Shown piece after piece: positions 7,765 to 15,790 of a stretch of 32,937 bases of DNA (its first letter is position 1; the number at the start of each line of letters is the position of its first letter). The stretch lies in contig JAITJS010000102.1 in assembly GCA_031278815.1 (NCBI GenBank), positions 1-32,937 of the forward strand. Reading direction: 5' to 3'. Below the pieces are notes generated by a model. The model saw only the letters and a list, made by a program, of their open reading frames with translations. It had not been told where the DNA came from and did no database searches. Source of the DNA: Treponema sp. (lineage in GTDB: Bacteria > Spirochaetota > Spirochaetia > Treponematales > Breznakiellaceae). The position numbers were made by a program, and so were the translations under genes.

Positions 7765-9009
7765 TTAGCTAATTCCAAACTCAGGATAGCATTTCTGGAC
7801 ATGTTCGATCTGGGGGAGGATTTCAAAGAAAATTGCTACCAGTTCAGGATCAAATTTGGTCCCTGCTAAATGACGAATCTCGGTTAAAGCCGCTTCTTTG
7901 GACCAGGGGTCTTTATACACCCGTTTGGAACACAGGGCATCAAAAACATCCGCAATGGCCACGATCCGGCCGGTTAAGGGAATCTCCTCCCCTTTCTTAC
8001 CCAGGAGCTTCCCCCGGTGATTCCTCATAGGTTCCTTACTGACCGGATCCAGCCAGCCCGGATAGCCGGAGCCATCCCAATTCTCATGGTGATTAAGGGC
8101 CACATCCCGGGCAATGATATCCAGAGGAGACTGGGGGTCCCCAAACAAATCCGCCCCATAGAGGGTGTGCCGCTGCATGATACCGTATTCTTCCGAGGTA
8201 AAGGCTGCGGGTTTCTTGAGAATCAAATCAGAGATGGCGACCTTTCCCACATCATGAAACATGGCCCCGATCTTAAAGGCATCCTTGAATTTCTCCCGTT
8301 CCTGGTCCGGTATCCTGTGGTGATAGGCCCAACGATCGTACATTTCAACCGCATAACCGGCAACCCGGTTCACATGGGGGCCGGTCTCCTTGGGATCCCG
8401 TAGTTCCGAGAGCTTAATCATCCTCAGGATCATAATCCGGTTCATATAGGCCCGCTGGAGCACGATAGCGGCATTGACGGCAAAATGGCTTATGAGGGAT
8501 TCATCATCTTGGGAAAAAGGCCCCCAATTCCCGGCTTCATCGATGGCATTAATCATCTGAATAACCCCCAAGAGCTTGCCGTCGGTGGTTTTCAGGGGAA
8601 CCGTCAAGGTGGAGGTGGTCTTATAGCCCGACACCATGTCATAGGAGGGGTTATAAGAATAGGGCGCGTCCCGGGGTATGCGGTACACATCCGGTACATT
8701 GACCGACTTACCGGTCAAGGCGCAATACCCGGACATGGATTTGTCATTTATGGGAATCGAAAAGATGGAATAGATCAGCTTTTGCCCGGGGGGCAGCTTC
8801 TTTTGCTGGGTGTCATTCTGGGCGTATTTAATGGCCAGCCGCCCGCCTCCGGGAGTCTCTTCTTTGACGTAAATTGAACCTGCATCTGCATGGACCACCT
8901 TTCTGGCTTCTCCTAGTATCCGCTCAAGGAGCAGATCAAAATCTTGAATCTGATTCATTTCATAGTCAAGTCGAAACAAAGATTCTAGATTGGTAATTGC
9001 ATCAGCCAT
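7765..9009 (-). CDS. GAF / HD-GYP cyclic-di-GMP phosphodiesterase
   Basis: A 414-residue cytoplasmic signalling protein. A GAF domain covers about residues 10-175. A C-terminal HD-GYP domain follows, with HDVGK near 252, NHHENWDGSGYP near 310-320, and further His residues between. HD-GYP enzymes hydrolyse c-di-GMP using a metal centre, and the GAF domain probably senses a small ligand. The frame is open to 9069, but I choose ATG 9007-9009 because AAGGAGT lies six bases upstream of it and the earlier ATG has no ribosome site. It follows ppiC by about 150 bp on the same strand. The conserved motifs look complete, so it is probably active. Confidence 0.88.
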   Translation of the reverse strand: MADAITNLESLFRLDYEMNQIQDFDLLLERILGEARKVVHADAGSIYVKEETPGGGRLAIKYAQNDTQQKKLPPGQKLIYSIFSIPINDKSMSGYCALTGKSVNVPDVYRIPRDAPYSYNPSYDMVSGYKTTSTLTVPLKTTDGKLLGVIQMINAIDEAGNWGPFSQDDESLISHFAVNAAIVLQRAYMNRIMILRMIKLSELRDPKETGPHVNRVAGYAVEMYDRWAYHHRIPDQEREKFKDAFKIGAMFHDVGKVAISDLILKKPAAFTSEEYGIMQRHTLYGADLFGDPQSPLDIIARDVALNHHENWDGSGYPGWLDPVSKEPMRNHRGKLLGKKGEEIPLTGRIVAIADVFDALCSKRVYKDPWSKEAALTEIRHLAGTKFDPELVAIFFEILPQIEHVQKCYPEFGIS

Positions 9010-9162
9010 GAGACTCCTTTCCTTATGATACTGAGGAAATTCCGCCGTATTTTCTCTCATATCGTCCATACAAAGACTGCCTTTCGAGCCTTAAAGATGC
9101 CCTATGGAGCATAAACACCGCACAATCAGAAAACGCTTCGGTTCAAAGGCGCCATCCCCCGC

Positions 9163-9441
9163 TTAGTCTTTACGTCCGGTACATTTGATAATATGATAGC
9201 CAAATTGGGTCTGCACTACATCCCCCACCGAACCAGGGGAAAGCCGCTTAACCGCAGATTCAAAAGGAGCCACCATTTTTCCAGGCCCAAACCAGCCGAG
9301 ATCCCCTCCGGAAGATTTGGATGGACAGGTAGAGAATTCCCTTGCCAGAGACTCAAAGGATACTCCCTGTTTAACCCGTTTCAAAAGATCTGTGGCAAGA
9401 CCTTTATCCTTAACCAGAATATGACTCGCTCGCCATTCCAT
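9163..9441 (-). CDS. ppiC: Parvulin-type peptidyl-prolyl cis-trans isomerase
   Basis: A 92-residue single-domain parvulin, the same size as E. coli PpiC. Visible family motifs are ASHILVK at the start, FESLAREFSTCPS, GGDLGWFGPGKMV in the middle, and QTQFGYHIIKCTGR at the end. It speeds prolyl bond isomerisation in protein folding. There is no signal peptide, so it should act in the cytoplasm. The ribosome site AGGAGG precedes the ATG. It lies between hsp20 and the HD-GYP gene, with a gap of about 235 bp upstream, so it probably has its own promoter. Confidence 0.9.
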   Translation of the reverse strand: MEWRASHILVKDKGLATDLLKRVKQGVSFESLAREFSTCPSKSSGGDLGWFGPGKMVAPFESAVKRLSPGSVGDVVQTQFGYHIIKCTGRKD

Positions 9442-9614
9442 AGTTGCCTCCTGAACATGATACTCCTTAAAGATATGCTGCAGATCAATCCGAATCTGAG
9501 CAGTACCGATAACATAATATCATTAAGATGATAAAGTATATGGATTATAATAAATAAGGAAAAGTACCCTTGACCGCGTACCAGTGAACAAAATACCCCG
9601 TTCCACTATTCCCC

Positions 9615-9651
9615 GGCACGTCCCTGGAATTACCCTCAGGGAGCGTGTGCC
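9615..9651 (-). terminator. Imperfect hairpin after hsp20
   Basis: GGCACGTCCCTG (9615-9626) faces CAGGGAGCGTGTGCC (9637-9651), an 11-bp stem with a bulge, just downstream of the hsp20 stop. No clear U-run follows in the direction of transcription, so the terminator role is uncertain. Confidence 0.35.
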
Positions 9652-9676
9652 CTATGACCCTGGTTTTTGGGAAAAC

Positions 9677-10228
9677 CTAATCTCCTTCTTTGATAATTTC
9701 AATCTTAATACCGTCGTGTTGATCCGGTTCATCCTTGGGAGGGATGGTTACTTTGAGAATACCGTTTTTATACACGGCTTTCACGTTTTCTTGAGCATAT
9801 TTATCCAAGGGGACATAGTACTTTTGTTTTTCAATGTCCTTAAGCTTAAGGCGGCGTTTAAAATACCGTACATTATCCTCCCCCTGGGTTTCCAAGGCTT
9901 CGGAATAGGCTTCCTCAATTTTCGCAGAAAAGACCATGTAGTCTCCCTGAAACGAGAGATAAATGTCCTTTTCATCAAACCCAGCCAAGGCGAACTCGAA
10001 GATCATACTCCTATCCCCGGTCATATAGACATTCATGGGTGGATAGGAATAGTTGGGGTAATAATCAATATTTTCATCAAAAGGCCCCTTGGCTCCAAAA
10101 GGCCCCCTGGGTCCATACTGGGGATCGTAATGATCAAAATTACGATGCAATTCATCGCTGAAATTCTGGGCAGCCTCAAAGATTTCATCAAATATAGTAC
10201 CCATATCAATGTACCCTTTACCTTTCAT
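9677..10228 (-). CDS. Small heat-shock protein, Hsp20/alpha-crystallin family
   Basis: A 183-residue protein with a Gly/Pro/Tyr/Phe-rich N-terminal arm (to about 62) and an alpha-crystallin domain (about 63-170). The domain opens at MNVYMTGDRSMIFEFALAGF and ends with the typical YKNGILKVTIPP. Such ATP-independent chaperones hold unfolding proteins in oligomers. The ATG is preceded by AAGGAGC. An upstream promoter is proposed at 10328-10356. I saw no CIRCE element (the HrcA operator) upstream. It is longer than minimal Hsp20 proteins because of the N-terminal arm. Confidence 0.88.
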   Translation of the reverse strand: MKGKGYIDMGTIFDEIFEAAQNFSDELHRNFDHYDPQYGPRGPFGAKGPFDENIDYYPNYSYPPMNVYMTGDRSMIFEFALAGFDEKDIYLSFQGDYMVFSAKIEEAYSEALETQGEDNVRYFKRRLKLKDIEKQKYYVPLDKYAQENVKAVYKNGILKVTIPPKDEPDQHDGIKIEIIKEGD

Positions 10229-10327
10229 GCTAGGCTCCTTTGCACCCTTGATGAGTGCCTACCGGCCTTCAGGCCCGGTTAAATTGACCCTCTTAAGAGC
10301 GGTCATGAGGGATAGCGCCCTCTTCTC

Positions 10328-10356
10328 TATAAATATAACGGTATCCTCCCTATCAA
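10328..10356 (-). promoter_or_regulatory. Predicted sigma-70-like promoter of hsp20
   Basis: Read on the minus strand: TTGATA, 17 bases, TTTATA, about 100 bp upstream of the hsp20 start. It is the best match in this gap; the -10 is only moderate. Confidence 0.4.
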
Positions 10357-10407
10357 GGCAATAGAGGCGCGGCCAGGACCCATCCCTCACGAGATATGGA
10401 GGCTTTT

Positions 10408-10448
10408 AAAAATAAATCACCTCTGCCCCTGCTTCTTCCTCAGGGCAG
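10408..10448 (-). terminator. Terminator after the rseC-like gene
   Basis: CTGCCCTG pairs with CAGGGGCAG (one bulge) on the minus strand, just after the stop at 10463. A T-rich stretch (TTTATTTTT) follows a few bases later. It would end the TPR/phosphoesterase/RseC operon. Confidence 0.5.
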
Positions 10449-10462
10449 CACCCTTATCCTAC

Positions 10463-10861
10463 TCAGGAGACTATCCCTACCACCTGAAGGGTCGTTTCGG
10501 CTGGATATTTTTTACGAATGCGATAGGTGCAATATGCCGCCATGAAAAGACCCAGCACTCCTCCCGCAGCCCGGGCAGGATCTCCTGAAGCGGGAACGAG
10601 GAGTCCGGTAAGTATGAATCCCCCCATAAAACCCAACAAAGGGGGGAGCAACGCTGCAAGCGCTTGCCCCACCAGCATTCCCTTGGGAGTTTCGATCTGC
10701 ACTACATGGCCTATGGCCACGGGAAACCGGAAGGGATTTTTCGCGGTAAAAAACCGGGCCCTGGTCTTACATTCTTGGTGCATACAGCCGAAACAGGCGG
10801 AACCGGTTCCCAGGCTTACCGTAACGGTCGTTTCCGATATAGCATGGACCCGGCCGATCAT
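10463..10861 (-). CDS. RseC/MucC-family membrane protein
   Basis: A 132-residue protein that fits the RseC/MucC family (SoxR-reducing system and sigma-E regulation in other bacteria). It has an N-terminal redox-type Cys cluster (CFGCMHQEC, residues about 23-31). Two transmembrane segments follow, about 65-87 and 97-113, and a basic tail. The Cys cluster sits in a small cytoplasmic domain in known members. It overlaps the upstream phosphoesterase-like gene by 4 bp (ATGA), so the two are translationally coupled. In spirochaetes its partners are not established. The family call is good; the exact role is unknown. Confidence 0.75.
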   Translation of the reverse strand: MIGRVHAISETTVTVSLGTGSACFGCMHQECKTRARFFTAKNPFRFPVAIGHVVQIETPKGMLVGQALAALLPPLLGFMGGFILTGLLVPASGDPARAAGGVLGLFMAAYCTYRIRKKYPAETTLQVVGIVS

Positions 10862-11700
10862 ACTATAGCCTCTTGAGTTTCTTGCTGCCTATCCTGCAGG
10901 GGCATATCCAAAACCCTATGACGGATCCGTTCTATGGAACGGGCCTTACCCGCCCCATCAAGTTCAATCAAGACCCCTTGCAATTCAGGTTTATCCACTG
11001 CCTCGGTGGTCCATTCGGAAATACCCGTGAGATATTCCTGTATCCGCTTTTCCTTATTGACCCCGCCCACGGATTCAGTGCTACCCGTACGCCCCGCATC
11101 GGTAATCACCGCAGTCCCCCCTGGCAGGACCCGTTCATCCGCGGTCTGCACCCGATTATGAGAGCCAATCACCGCAGAACAATGCCCCGCAGCCAGGGCA
11201 AATAAGGCGCCCTTTTCCGCACTTGCCTCTGCATGAAAGTCAATGATCACATAAGGCGTTTCCTGCCGAAGCCGTTCCAGCAAAACCGGAAGCGCGGAAA
11301 AAGGATTATTCCCATGAAGCCGCTGGAATCCACTTTGCCCTAAGAGAACCCCTATGGCAATCTTAGGATCCGAGAGGCCTGTTCCGATTTTGAATATCCG
11401 GGAACCAATCCCCGGCGCCTCTCGGTTGAGGTTGTCGGGCCTGAGCACGTAAGGAAGTTTCGCAAAATTTTCAACCAGATCTTTTTTGTAAAAACAACAA
11501 TCCCCCGTGGTAAGTACCTGGGCGCCCAGCTTGCGGAGAAACCCCGCATGGTTTCTTCCAAGACCGTTCCCACTCGTAGCCCCGTCAGCACAGGCAATCA
11601 CAAAATCCAGCTTGTTCCCTTGCTTGAGATCCGATAAGCCCTTCTTGAAGGCGTATATACCAGCCTTTCCGACTATTTCCGCCACGTAGAGAATCCGCAT
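10858..11700 (-). CDS. YmdB-family phosphodiesterase homologue with altered metal ligands
   Basis: A 280-residue protein, end-to-end alignable with the YmdB/TIGR00282 metallophosphoesterases. Shared blocks are MRILYVAEIVG, RPDNLN, VIIDFHAEA, GSHNRVQTADERVLPGGT and ITDAGRTG. In the family the two-metal site uses Asp8, Glu39, Asn40, Asn67, His68 and three later His. Here these positions read Glu8, Asp39, Gly40, Asp67 and Cys68. Two later His are kept (156 and 181), but the third is Arg183. The fold is therefore kept while most ligands are changed, which suggests a non-catalytic or re-tasked protein. It lies 20 bp after the TPR gene and overlaps the RseC-like gene. Confidence 0.78.
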   Translation of the reverse strand: MRILYVAEIVGKAGIYAFKKGLSDLKQGNKLDFVIACADGATSGNGLGRNHAGFLRKLGAQVLTTGDCCFYKKDLVENFAKLPYVLRPDNLNREAPGIGSRIFKIGTGLSDPKIAIGVLLGQSGFQRLHGNNPFSALPVLLERLRQETPYVIIDFHAEASAEKGALFALAAGHCSAVIGSHNRVQTADERVLPGGTAVITDAGRTGSTESVGGVNKEKRIQEYLTGISEWTTEAVDKPELQGVLIELDGAGKARSIERIRHRVLDMPLQDRQQETQEAIV

Positions 11701-11720
11701 ACTCGAAGGTGTATACCGTC

Positions 11721-12269
11721 TTACCTATTACCCTGGTAACTATAATACCCGAGGTTTTTGGACAAACCGGAAAGGATCCGCTCAAATTCCGCTGCTGCTC
11801 GGTAATCCTCCAATTCTCGACAGGTATCTCGCAGATTATACAAGGCTTCGGAGTACAAGGGGGCTAACCTAATGGCCTCTTCAAAACAGCGCCGGGCTTC
11901 CTCATAGCTACCTTCGGTAAAATAAAGCACCCCTAGGTTATTCCAAGTCTTAGGAGCGTCCTCATCTCGTTCTAATGCCGAATGATAGCATGCTTCCGAA
12001 AGATCGAATTGTTCAAGCTCATAATAGATCAAACCCATGGATACCCATGCCGCTGCCAAGGTATCTTCTATATAAATCGCCCGTTGAAAACTATGTAAGG
12101 CCTCTTCATAGCCTCCGGTTCGTTGCTGAGCGATACCCAAATTTAACCATAGTAATGGATTCTCAGGATCCATAATCAGGGCCTTACGAAACAGGGAGAT
12201 CGCCTCGTTGGGCCTATTCGCTTCAGTTAACGCAATACCAGAATCGTTTAAAAATGCCGCTGTTTCCAT
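11721..12269 (-). CDS. TPR-repeat protein
   Basis: A 182-residue protein of about five tetratricopeptide repeats, with typical phrases such as NEAISLFRKALIMDPENP, WLNLGIAQQRTGGYEEALHS and TWNNLGVLYFTEGSYEEARR. TPRs form helical scaffolds for protein binding, so it is probably an adaptor. No signal peptide or membrane segment is seen. I place the start at 12269 (METAAF), since AAAGGGGG lies just upstream. The open frame extends to 12314, but that earlier start falls inside the predicted -35 box. It is the first gene of a three-gene operon with the YmdB-like and RseC-like genes. Confidence 0.82.
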   Translation of the reverse strand: METAAFLNDSGIALTEANRPNEAISLFRKALIMDPENPLLWLNLGIAQQRTGGYEEALHSFQRAIYIEDTLAAAWVSMGLIYYELEQFDLSEACYHSALERDEDAPKTWNNLGVLYFTEGSYEEARRCFEEAIRLAPLYSEALYNLRDTCRELEDYRAAAEFERILSGLSKNLGYYSYQGNR

Positions 12270-12285
12270 GATACCCCCTTTGCTA

Positions 12286-12314
12286 ACTATACTACACTTA
12301 TCGGGAGCGGGCAA
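12286..12314 (-). promoter_or_regulatory. Predicted promoter of the TPR/YmdB-like/RseC operon
   Basis: Minus-strand TTGCCC, 17 bases, TATAGT, placed so that transcription begins about 10 bases before the ATG at 12269. It supports the shorter TPR protein start. Confidence 0.55.
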
Positions 12315-12407
12315 GACAAATACCTATAAAAACAAAAACTCATCCCCCATCCCTGGTTGCGCTCTTTTATATATGCATATAGAGGGGCGAACCCTAAGTT
12401 TGATGCT

Positions 12408-13226
12408 TCAACCACGCATACTACAGGAAAGTCCTGCACCTATGGCAGTGGTGTATTCTGCATCCTGGGGATATTCAAAGGCTACCCCATACATCCCGGT
12501 GATGGTGGCTAAGATATGTTTGCCTATGGGATTGTTGCTCCCATTTCCAGTAACAAGCACTCGATCGATGTTTTTACTTTTCGCGGCGAATACCGAAATC
12601 ATCCCAATCACCTGATAGACCAGATTCAGGATCCCCATAGCCAAGTCTTCATGCCGGGCAGTATCCAGCATCTTACCAAAGTTGGAAGCCGTGGCCTCCC
12701 TATTGAGAAAACTTATATCTGTCTCCATGATGTCTTCCAAAAGAAGATCCACCTGATTCAGATTTCCTGATGCGGCCAATTCCATAATGCCGTTGAAGTT
12801 TGAGGTCAAAAGCAACTTCTTTGCCAAACCCAGGATAGTACCCCCTCCTACCCCGGATCCTCCCAGGTGGGCGATTCTCTCTGGTTTTGCTTCAATGATC
12901 GCGGTGCCTGTGCCTATGTTGGTGATGATGATATTATCTTGTTTCGAAAGGAACATGCCTCCAATGCCGATGGCGGTGATTTCATCGATCTGATCCGTGG
13001 GGATACCAAAGAGGTCGTTTTTTATTTTGGTTGCCCCTGCCCCCGTGATTATGATGCGCTCAATTTCCGCCATTTTAATATCGTTCTCTAGGATCATCTT
13101 CCCAAAGGCCCCGGCGGCAGAGGTTACCGCATCTACCGCCTTGGTCTTGAGCTTTCTCGTCATATTCCCATCTTCAATGGACACTGCCTTGGTGATGGTA
13201 CTGCCTATGTCTATACCGATGATCAT
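12408..13226 (-). CDS. coaW: Type II pantothenate kinase-like protein
   Basis: A 272-residue protein of the actin/Hsp70/sugar-kinase fold. It has the phosphate-1 motif MIIGIDIGSTITKAV, the adenosine-side motif VLVTGNGSNNPIGKHI, and the LGGSGVGGGTILGLAKKLL loop typical of bacterial type II pantothenate kinases (staphylococcal CoaW, about 267 residues). It would phosphorylate pantothenate, the first step of coenzyme A synthesis. The upstream ribosome site is weak (AGGTAAG). It sits between the nitroreductase gene and the TPR operon, apparently as a single gene. A BadF/BcrA-type ATPase is a less likely alternative. Confidence 0.78.
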   Translation of the reverse strand: MIIGIDIGSTITKAVSIEDGNMTRKLKTKAVDAVTSAAGAFGKMILENDIKMAEIERIIITGAGATKIKNDLFGIPTDQIDEITAIGIGGMFLSKQDNIIITNIGTGTAIIEAKPERIAHLGGSGVGGGTILGLAKKLLLTSNFNGIMELAASGNLNQVDLLLEDIMETDISFLNREATASNFGKMLDTARHEDLAMGILNLVYQVIGMISVFAAKSKNIDRVLVTGNGSNNPIGKHILATITGMYGVAFEYPQDAEYTTAIGAGLSCSMRG

Positions 13227-13304
13227 CTTCTTACCTGCCCTTCACCAATCAGCAAAGAAGGAATACAAGCCTCCCTATTACGGCTCGCTCCTGTTCCGGT
13301 TTTT

Positions 13305-13830
13305 TTAGGTCGCCTTGATGACGTACCCTTCCTTACGTGCAGCAGGTTTGGGCGCTTCCCCTGCAGCATACCCCAGGATACAGAAACCAACCCCTACATA
13401 GTTTTCTGAAAGTCCCCATCTTTTGAGCAGGGCCTTCCCTTCCTCAAACTCAAATACCTGCTTTGCCCGGTGAATCCAGCAGGAACCCACCCCAATAGCA
13501 TAGGCGGCGATCATCAAATTACCCAAAACGAGACTTCCATCTTCACAGGGGCGTGGGTTTGGTTTTATCCACCAAGACCGCCAGGACCGTGGGAGCACCG
13601 TAGAAGGGCTTTGCCTCAGGGTTATTGAGCACCCGGGCATTCAATGCCTCAATTTGGGAAATCAAGGCCTTATCCTGCACCACCAGGATTACCGCAGATT
13701 GCGCCCCCGCACCGCTGGCAGCCCACGTACCTGCTTCGAGTATCGCGTTCAGTTCTTCATCTTTGATCTGCTCCGGTTTATATGCCCGGATACTCCGCCT
13801 ATTGTTCAAATCTTCCAGGGTACTTTTCAT
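13305..13830 (-). pseudogene. Nitroreductase-family gene split by a +1 frameshift
   Basis: Two overlapping frames together give one nitroreductase of about 174 residues. The first (from ATG 13830) holds NRRSIRAYKPEQI, the flavin-binding start, to VDKTKPTP. The second resumes with CEDGSLVLGNLMIAAYAIGV, SCWIHRAKQVF and LGYAAGE, ending at 13305. The frames meet at GGGG (13548-13551; CCCC on the coding strand). Removing one C restores DKTKPTPCEDGS. Intact relatives are FMN enzymes that use NAD(P)H to reduce nitro or quinone compounds. The lesion is a single base in a homopolymer, so a sequence error is as likely as a true mutation. The promoter and the ribosome site GGGAGGT are intact. Confidence 0.82.
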
Positions 13831-13847
13831 AGTACACCTCCCTACTT

Positions 13848-13876
13848 AATATACATGCTGGTTTAGGATAGTACAA
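13848..13876 (-). promoter_or_regulatory. Predicted promoter of the nitroreductase gene
   Basis: Minus-strand TTGTAC, 17 bases, TATATT, with a GGGAGGT ribosome site and ATG following within 25 bases. Confidence 0.55.
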
Positions 13877-13911
13877 AAGCAACGCCATGACTACGGTATG
13901 GCTCATGGGCC

Positions 13912-15711
13912 TTACAAGTCCAGATCCCGGGTAGCAACCTTACCCTCTATATAGGTAGCGAACGCTTCCAGGGGCATGGGAGCAGTACCCAGTTGCCTCC
14001 CGTCCCGGAGGCGTACGGAAACTGTACCCTCCTCCATTTCCCGCTGACCTACTACCAACATATAGGGAATCTTGCGGTTCTGGCATAAGCGGATCTTCGC
14101 GTTCATCCGGTTGTCCTCCAGTTCAGCCCTAACCCGCAGGTCCCGGCCTTGGAGTGCCGCAGCCACTTGTTTCGCATAGTCAAAGAAACCAGGAGCCACG
14201 GGAATCACCGCAGCCTGTTCCGGGGCAATCCATACGGGAAAGGCGCCGCCGAAATGTTCGATGAGCACGCCGAAGAAACGTTCCAGGGAACCCAGCAAGG
14301 CCCGGTGGATCATGTAGGGCCGTTTATGCTGGCCGTCTGAGTCCACGTAGGTCATATCAAAGCGTTCAGGCTCATTGAAGTCAAACTGGATGGTGGTCAT
14401 CTGCCATTCCCGGCCCAGGGCATCCTTGATCTTGAGATCTATCTTGGGACCGTAGAAAGCCCCCCCTCCCTCGTCCAGTTCGTAGGGAAGCCCCTCCGCT
14501 TCCACCGCCTTACGCAACGATTCCAGGGCCGCATCCCACCGGCTCTGTTCCCCTACAGACTGAGCCGGTTTAGTGGCCAAGTATGCTTTGATGTCCTTGA
14601 AACCAAAGACCTGCCATATTTTGAGGCTGAACCGGAGCACTTCCAGGATTTCCCCCTCCATTTGTTCAGGGGTACAGAAGATATGCGCGTCATCCTGGGT
14701 AAAGCCTCGGACCCGCAGCAGGCCGTGGAGCACCCCAGAGCGCTCATACCGGTACACCGTACCCAGCTCTGCCCAGCGTAGGGGCAGGTCCCGGTAACTG
14801 CGGCCTTGGTTCTTGTAGATCATGATGTGGAAGGGACAGTTCATGGGCTTGATGAGGTAATTCTGCTGGTCGATTTCCATAGGGGAATACATGTTCGACT
14901 TGTAGAAGTCCAGGTGTCCTGAGGTTTCCCAGAGCCAGGATTTACCGATATGGGGGGTGTAGAGGATTTCGTAACCGTTCCTGAAATGCTCGGTCCGCCA
15001 GAAATCTTCGATGGCCGCCCGTATACGGCCTCCCTTGGGGTGCCAGTAGATAAGCCCGGCTCCGGCCTCCTCGTGGATGGAGTAGAGGTCCAAGTCCTTT
15101 CCCAGCCGGCGGTGATCCCGTTTTTCCACCTCTTCGAGGAAGGCCAGGTATGCCTTGAGGTCTTTGGAGGTTTCCCAGGCAGTGCCGTAGATCCGGGTGA
15201 GCATGGGCCGCTTTTCATCTCCCCGCCAATAGGCGCCGGCAATGCTTTGGAGCTTAAAGGCCCGGGAGTGGATCTCCCGGGTATTTGCCACATGAGGGCC
15301 CTGGCAAAGATCTTCCCAGACCCATTCTCCTTTGGCGTTTCGTTGCTCATAGACCGTAATGGGGGTGTCCTCGGGCACATCCGCTATGAGTTCCAACTTA
15401 AAAGGCTCCTGGGCAAAACGCTGCCGGGCTTCTTCCCGGCTTACCGTGAGCCGGACAAAGTCCTGGTTTTCCTCAATGATACACTGCATTTCCCCTTCAA
15501 TGCGGGGAAGATCTTCCTCAGTTATAGGCACAGGGAACTGAAAATCATAGTAAAAGCCGTTTTCCACGGATGGGCCGATAGCCACCCGGGTTCCTGGAAA
15601 GAGTCGGGTTACTGCTTGGGCCATAACATGGCTCACCGAATGCCGGATGCGGGCAAGCTTTTGACTGGCATCAAGTTTTTCCTTTTTGTGGGGTTCGTGT
15701 ATGTCGGACAT
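13912..15711 (-). CDS. thrS: Threonyl-tRNA synthetase lacking the TGS domain
   Basis: A 599-residue class II synthetase that charges tRNA-Thr. The editing domain comes first (HSVSHVMAQA with its two His, later DLCQGPHV). The catalytic core follows, with zinc ligands in IKPMNCPFH, QDDAHIF and HRALLGS, and the motif 2 region RYERSGVLHGLLRVRGFTQ. A C-terminal anticodon-binding domain (VAPGFFDYA to the end) completes it. The E. coli enzyme is 642 residues; the missing part corresponds to the N-terminal TGS domain of about 60 residues. The start is supported by GGAGAGGT just before the ATG. No room exists upstream for a T-box leader, as the next gene ends 79 bp away. Confidence 0.96.
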   Translation of the reverse strand: MSDIHEPHKKEKLDASQKLARIRHSVSHVMAQAVTRLFPGTRVAIGPSVENGFYYDFQFPVPITEEDLPRIEGEMQCIIEENQDFVRLTVSREEARQRFAQEPFKLELIADVPEDTPITVYEQRNAKGEWVWEDLCQGPHVANTREIHSRAFKLQSIAGAYWRGDEKRPMLTRIYGTAWETSKDLKAYLAFLEEVEKRDHRRLGKDLDLYSIHEEAGAGLIYWHPKGGRIRAAIEDFWRTEHFRNGYEILYTPHIGKSWLWETSGHLDFYKSNMYSPMEIDQQNYLIKPMNCPFHIMIYKNQGRSYRDLPLRWAELGTVYRYERSGVLHGLLRVRGFTQDDAHIFCTPEQMEGEILEVLRFSLKIWQVFGFKDIKAYLATKPAQSVGEQSRWDAALESLRKAVEAEGLPYELDEGGGAFYGPKIDLKIKDALGREWQMTTIQFDFNEPERFDMTYVDSDGQHKRPYMIHRALLGSLERFFGVLIEHFGGAFPVWIAPEQAAVIPVAPGFFDYAKQVAAALQGRDLRVRAELEDNRMNAKIRLCQNRKIPYMLVVGQREMEEGTVSVRLRDGRQLGTAPMPLEAFATYIEGKVATRDLDL

Positions 15712-15737
15712 GGTACCTCTCCAAAACTAGTACTTGC

Positions 15738-15767
15738 AGTATCCCTTTTTTCCCAGCCCAGCGTCAA
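15738..15767 (-). promoter_or_regulatory. Predicted thrS promoter
   Basis: Minus-strand TTGACG, 18 bases, GATACT, lying wholly between the regulator stop codon and the thrS start. It suggests thrS is not just read through from the regulator genes. Confidence 0.5.
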
Positions 15768-15790
15768 GCCGCCTTTCCCGGATAGAGGAT

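Noticed and set aside
15712-15790. T-box leader before thrS
   Set aside because: The gap is only 79 bp and is accounted for by a promoter and ribosome site.
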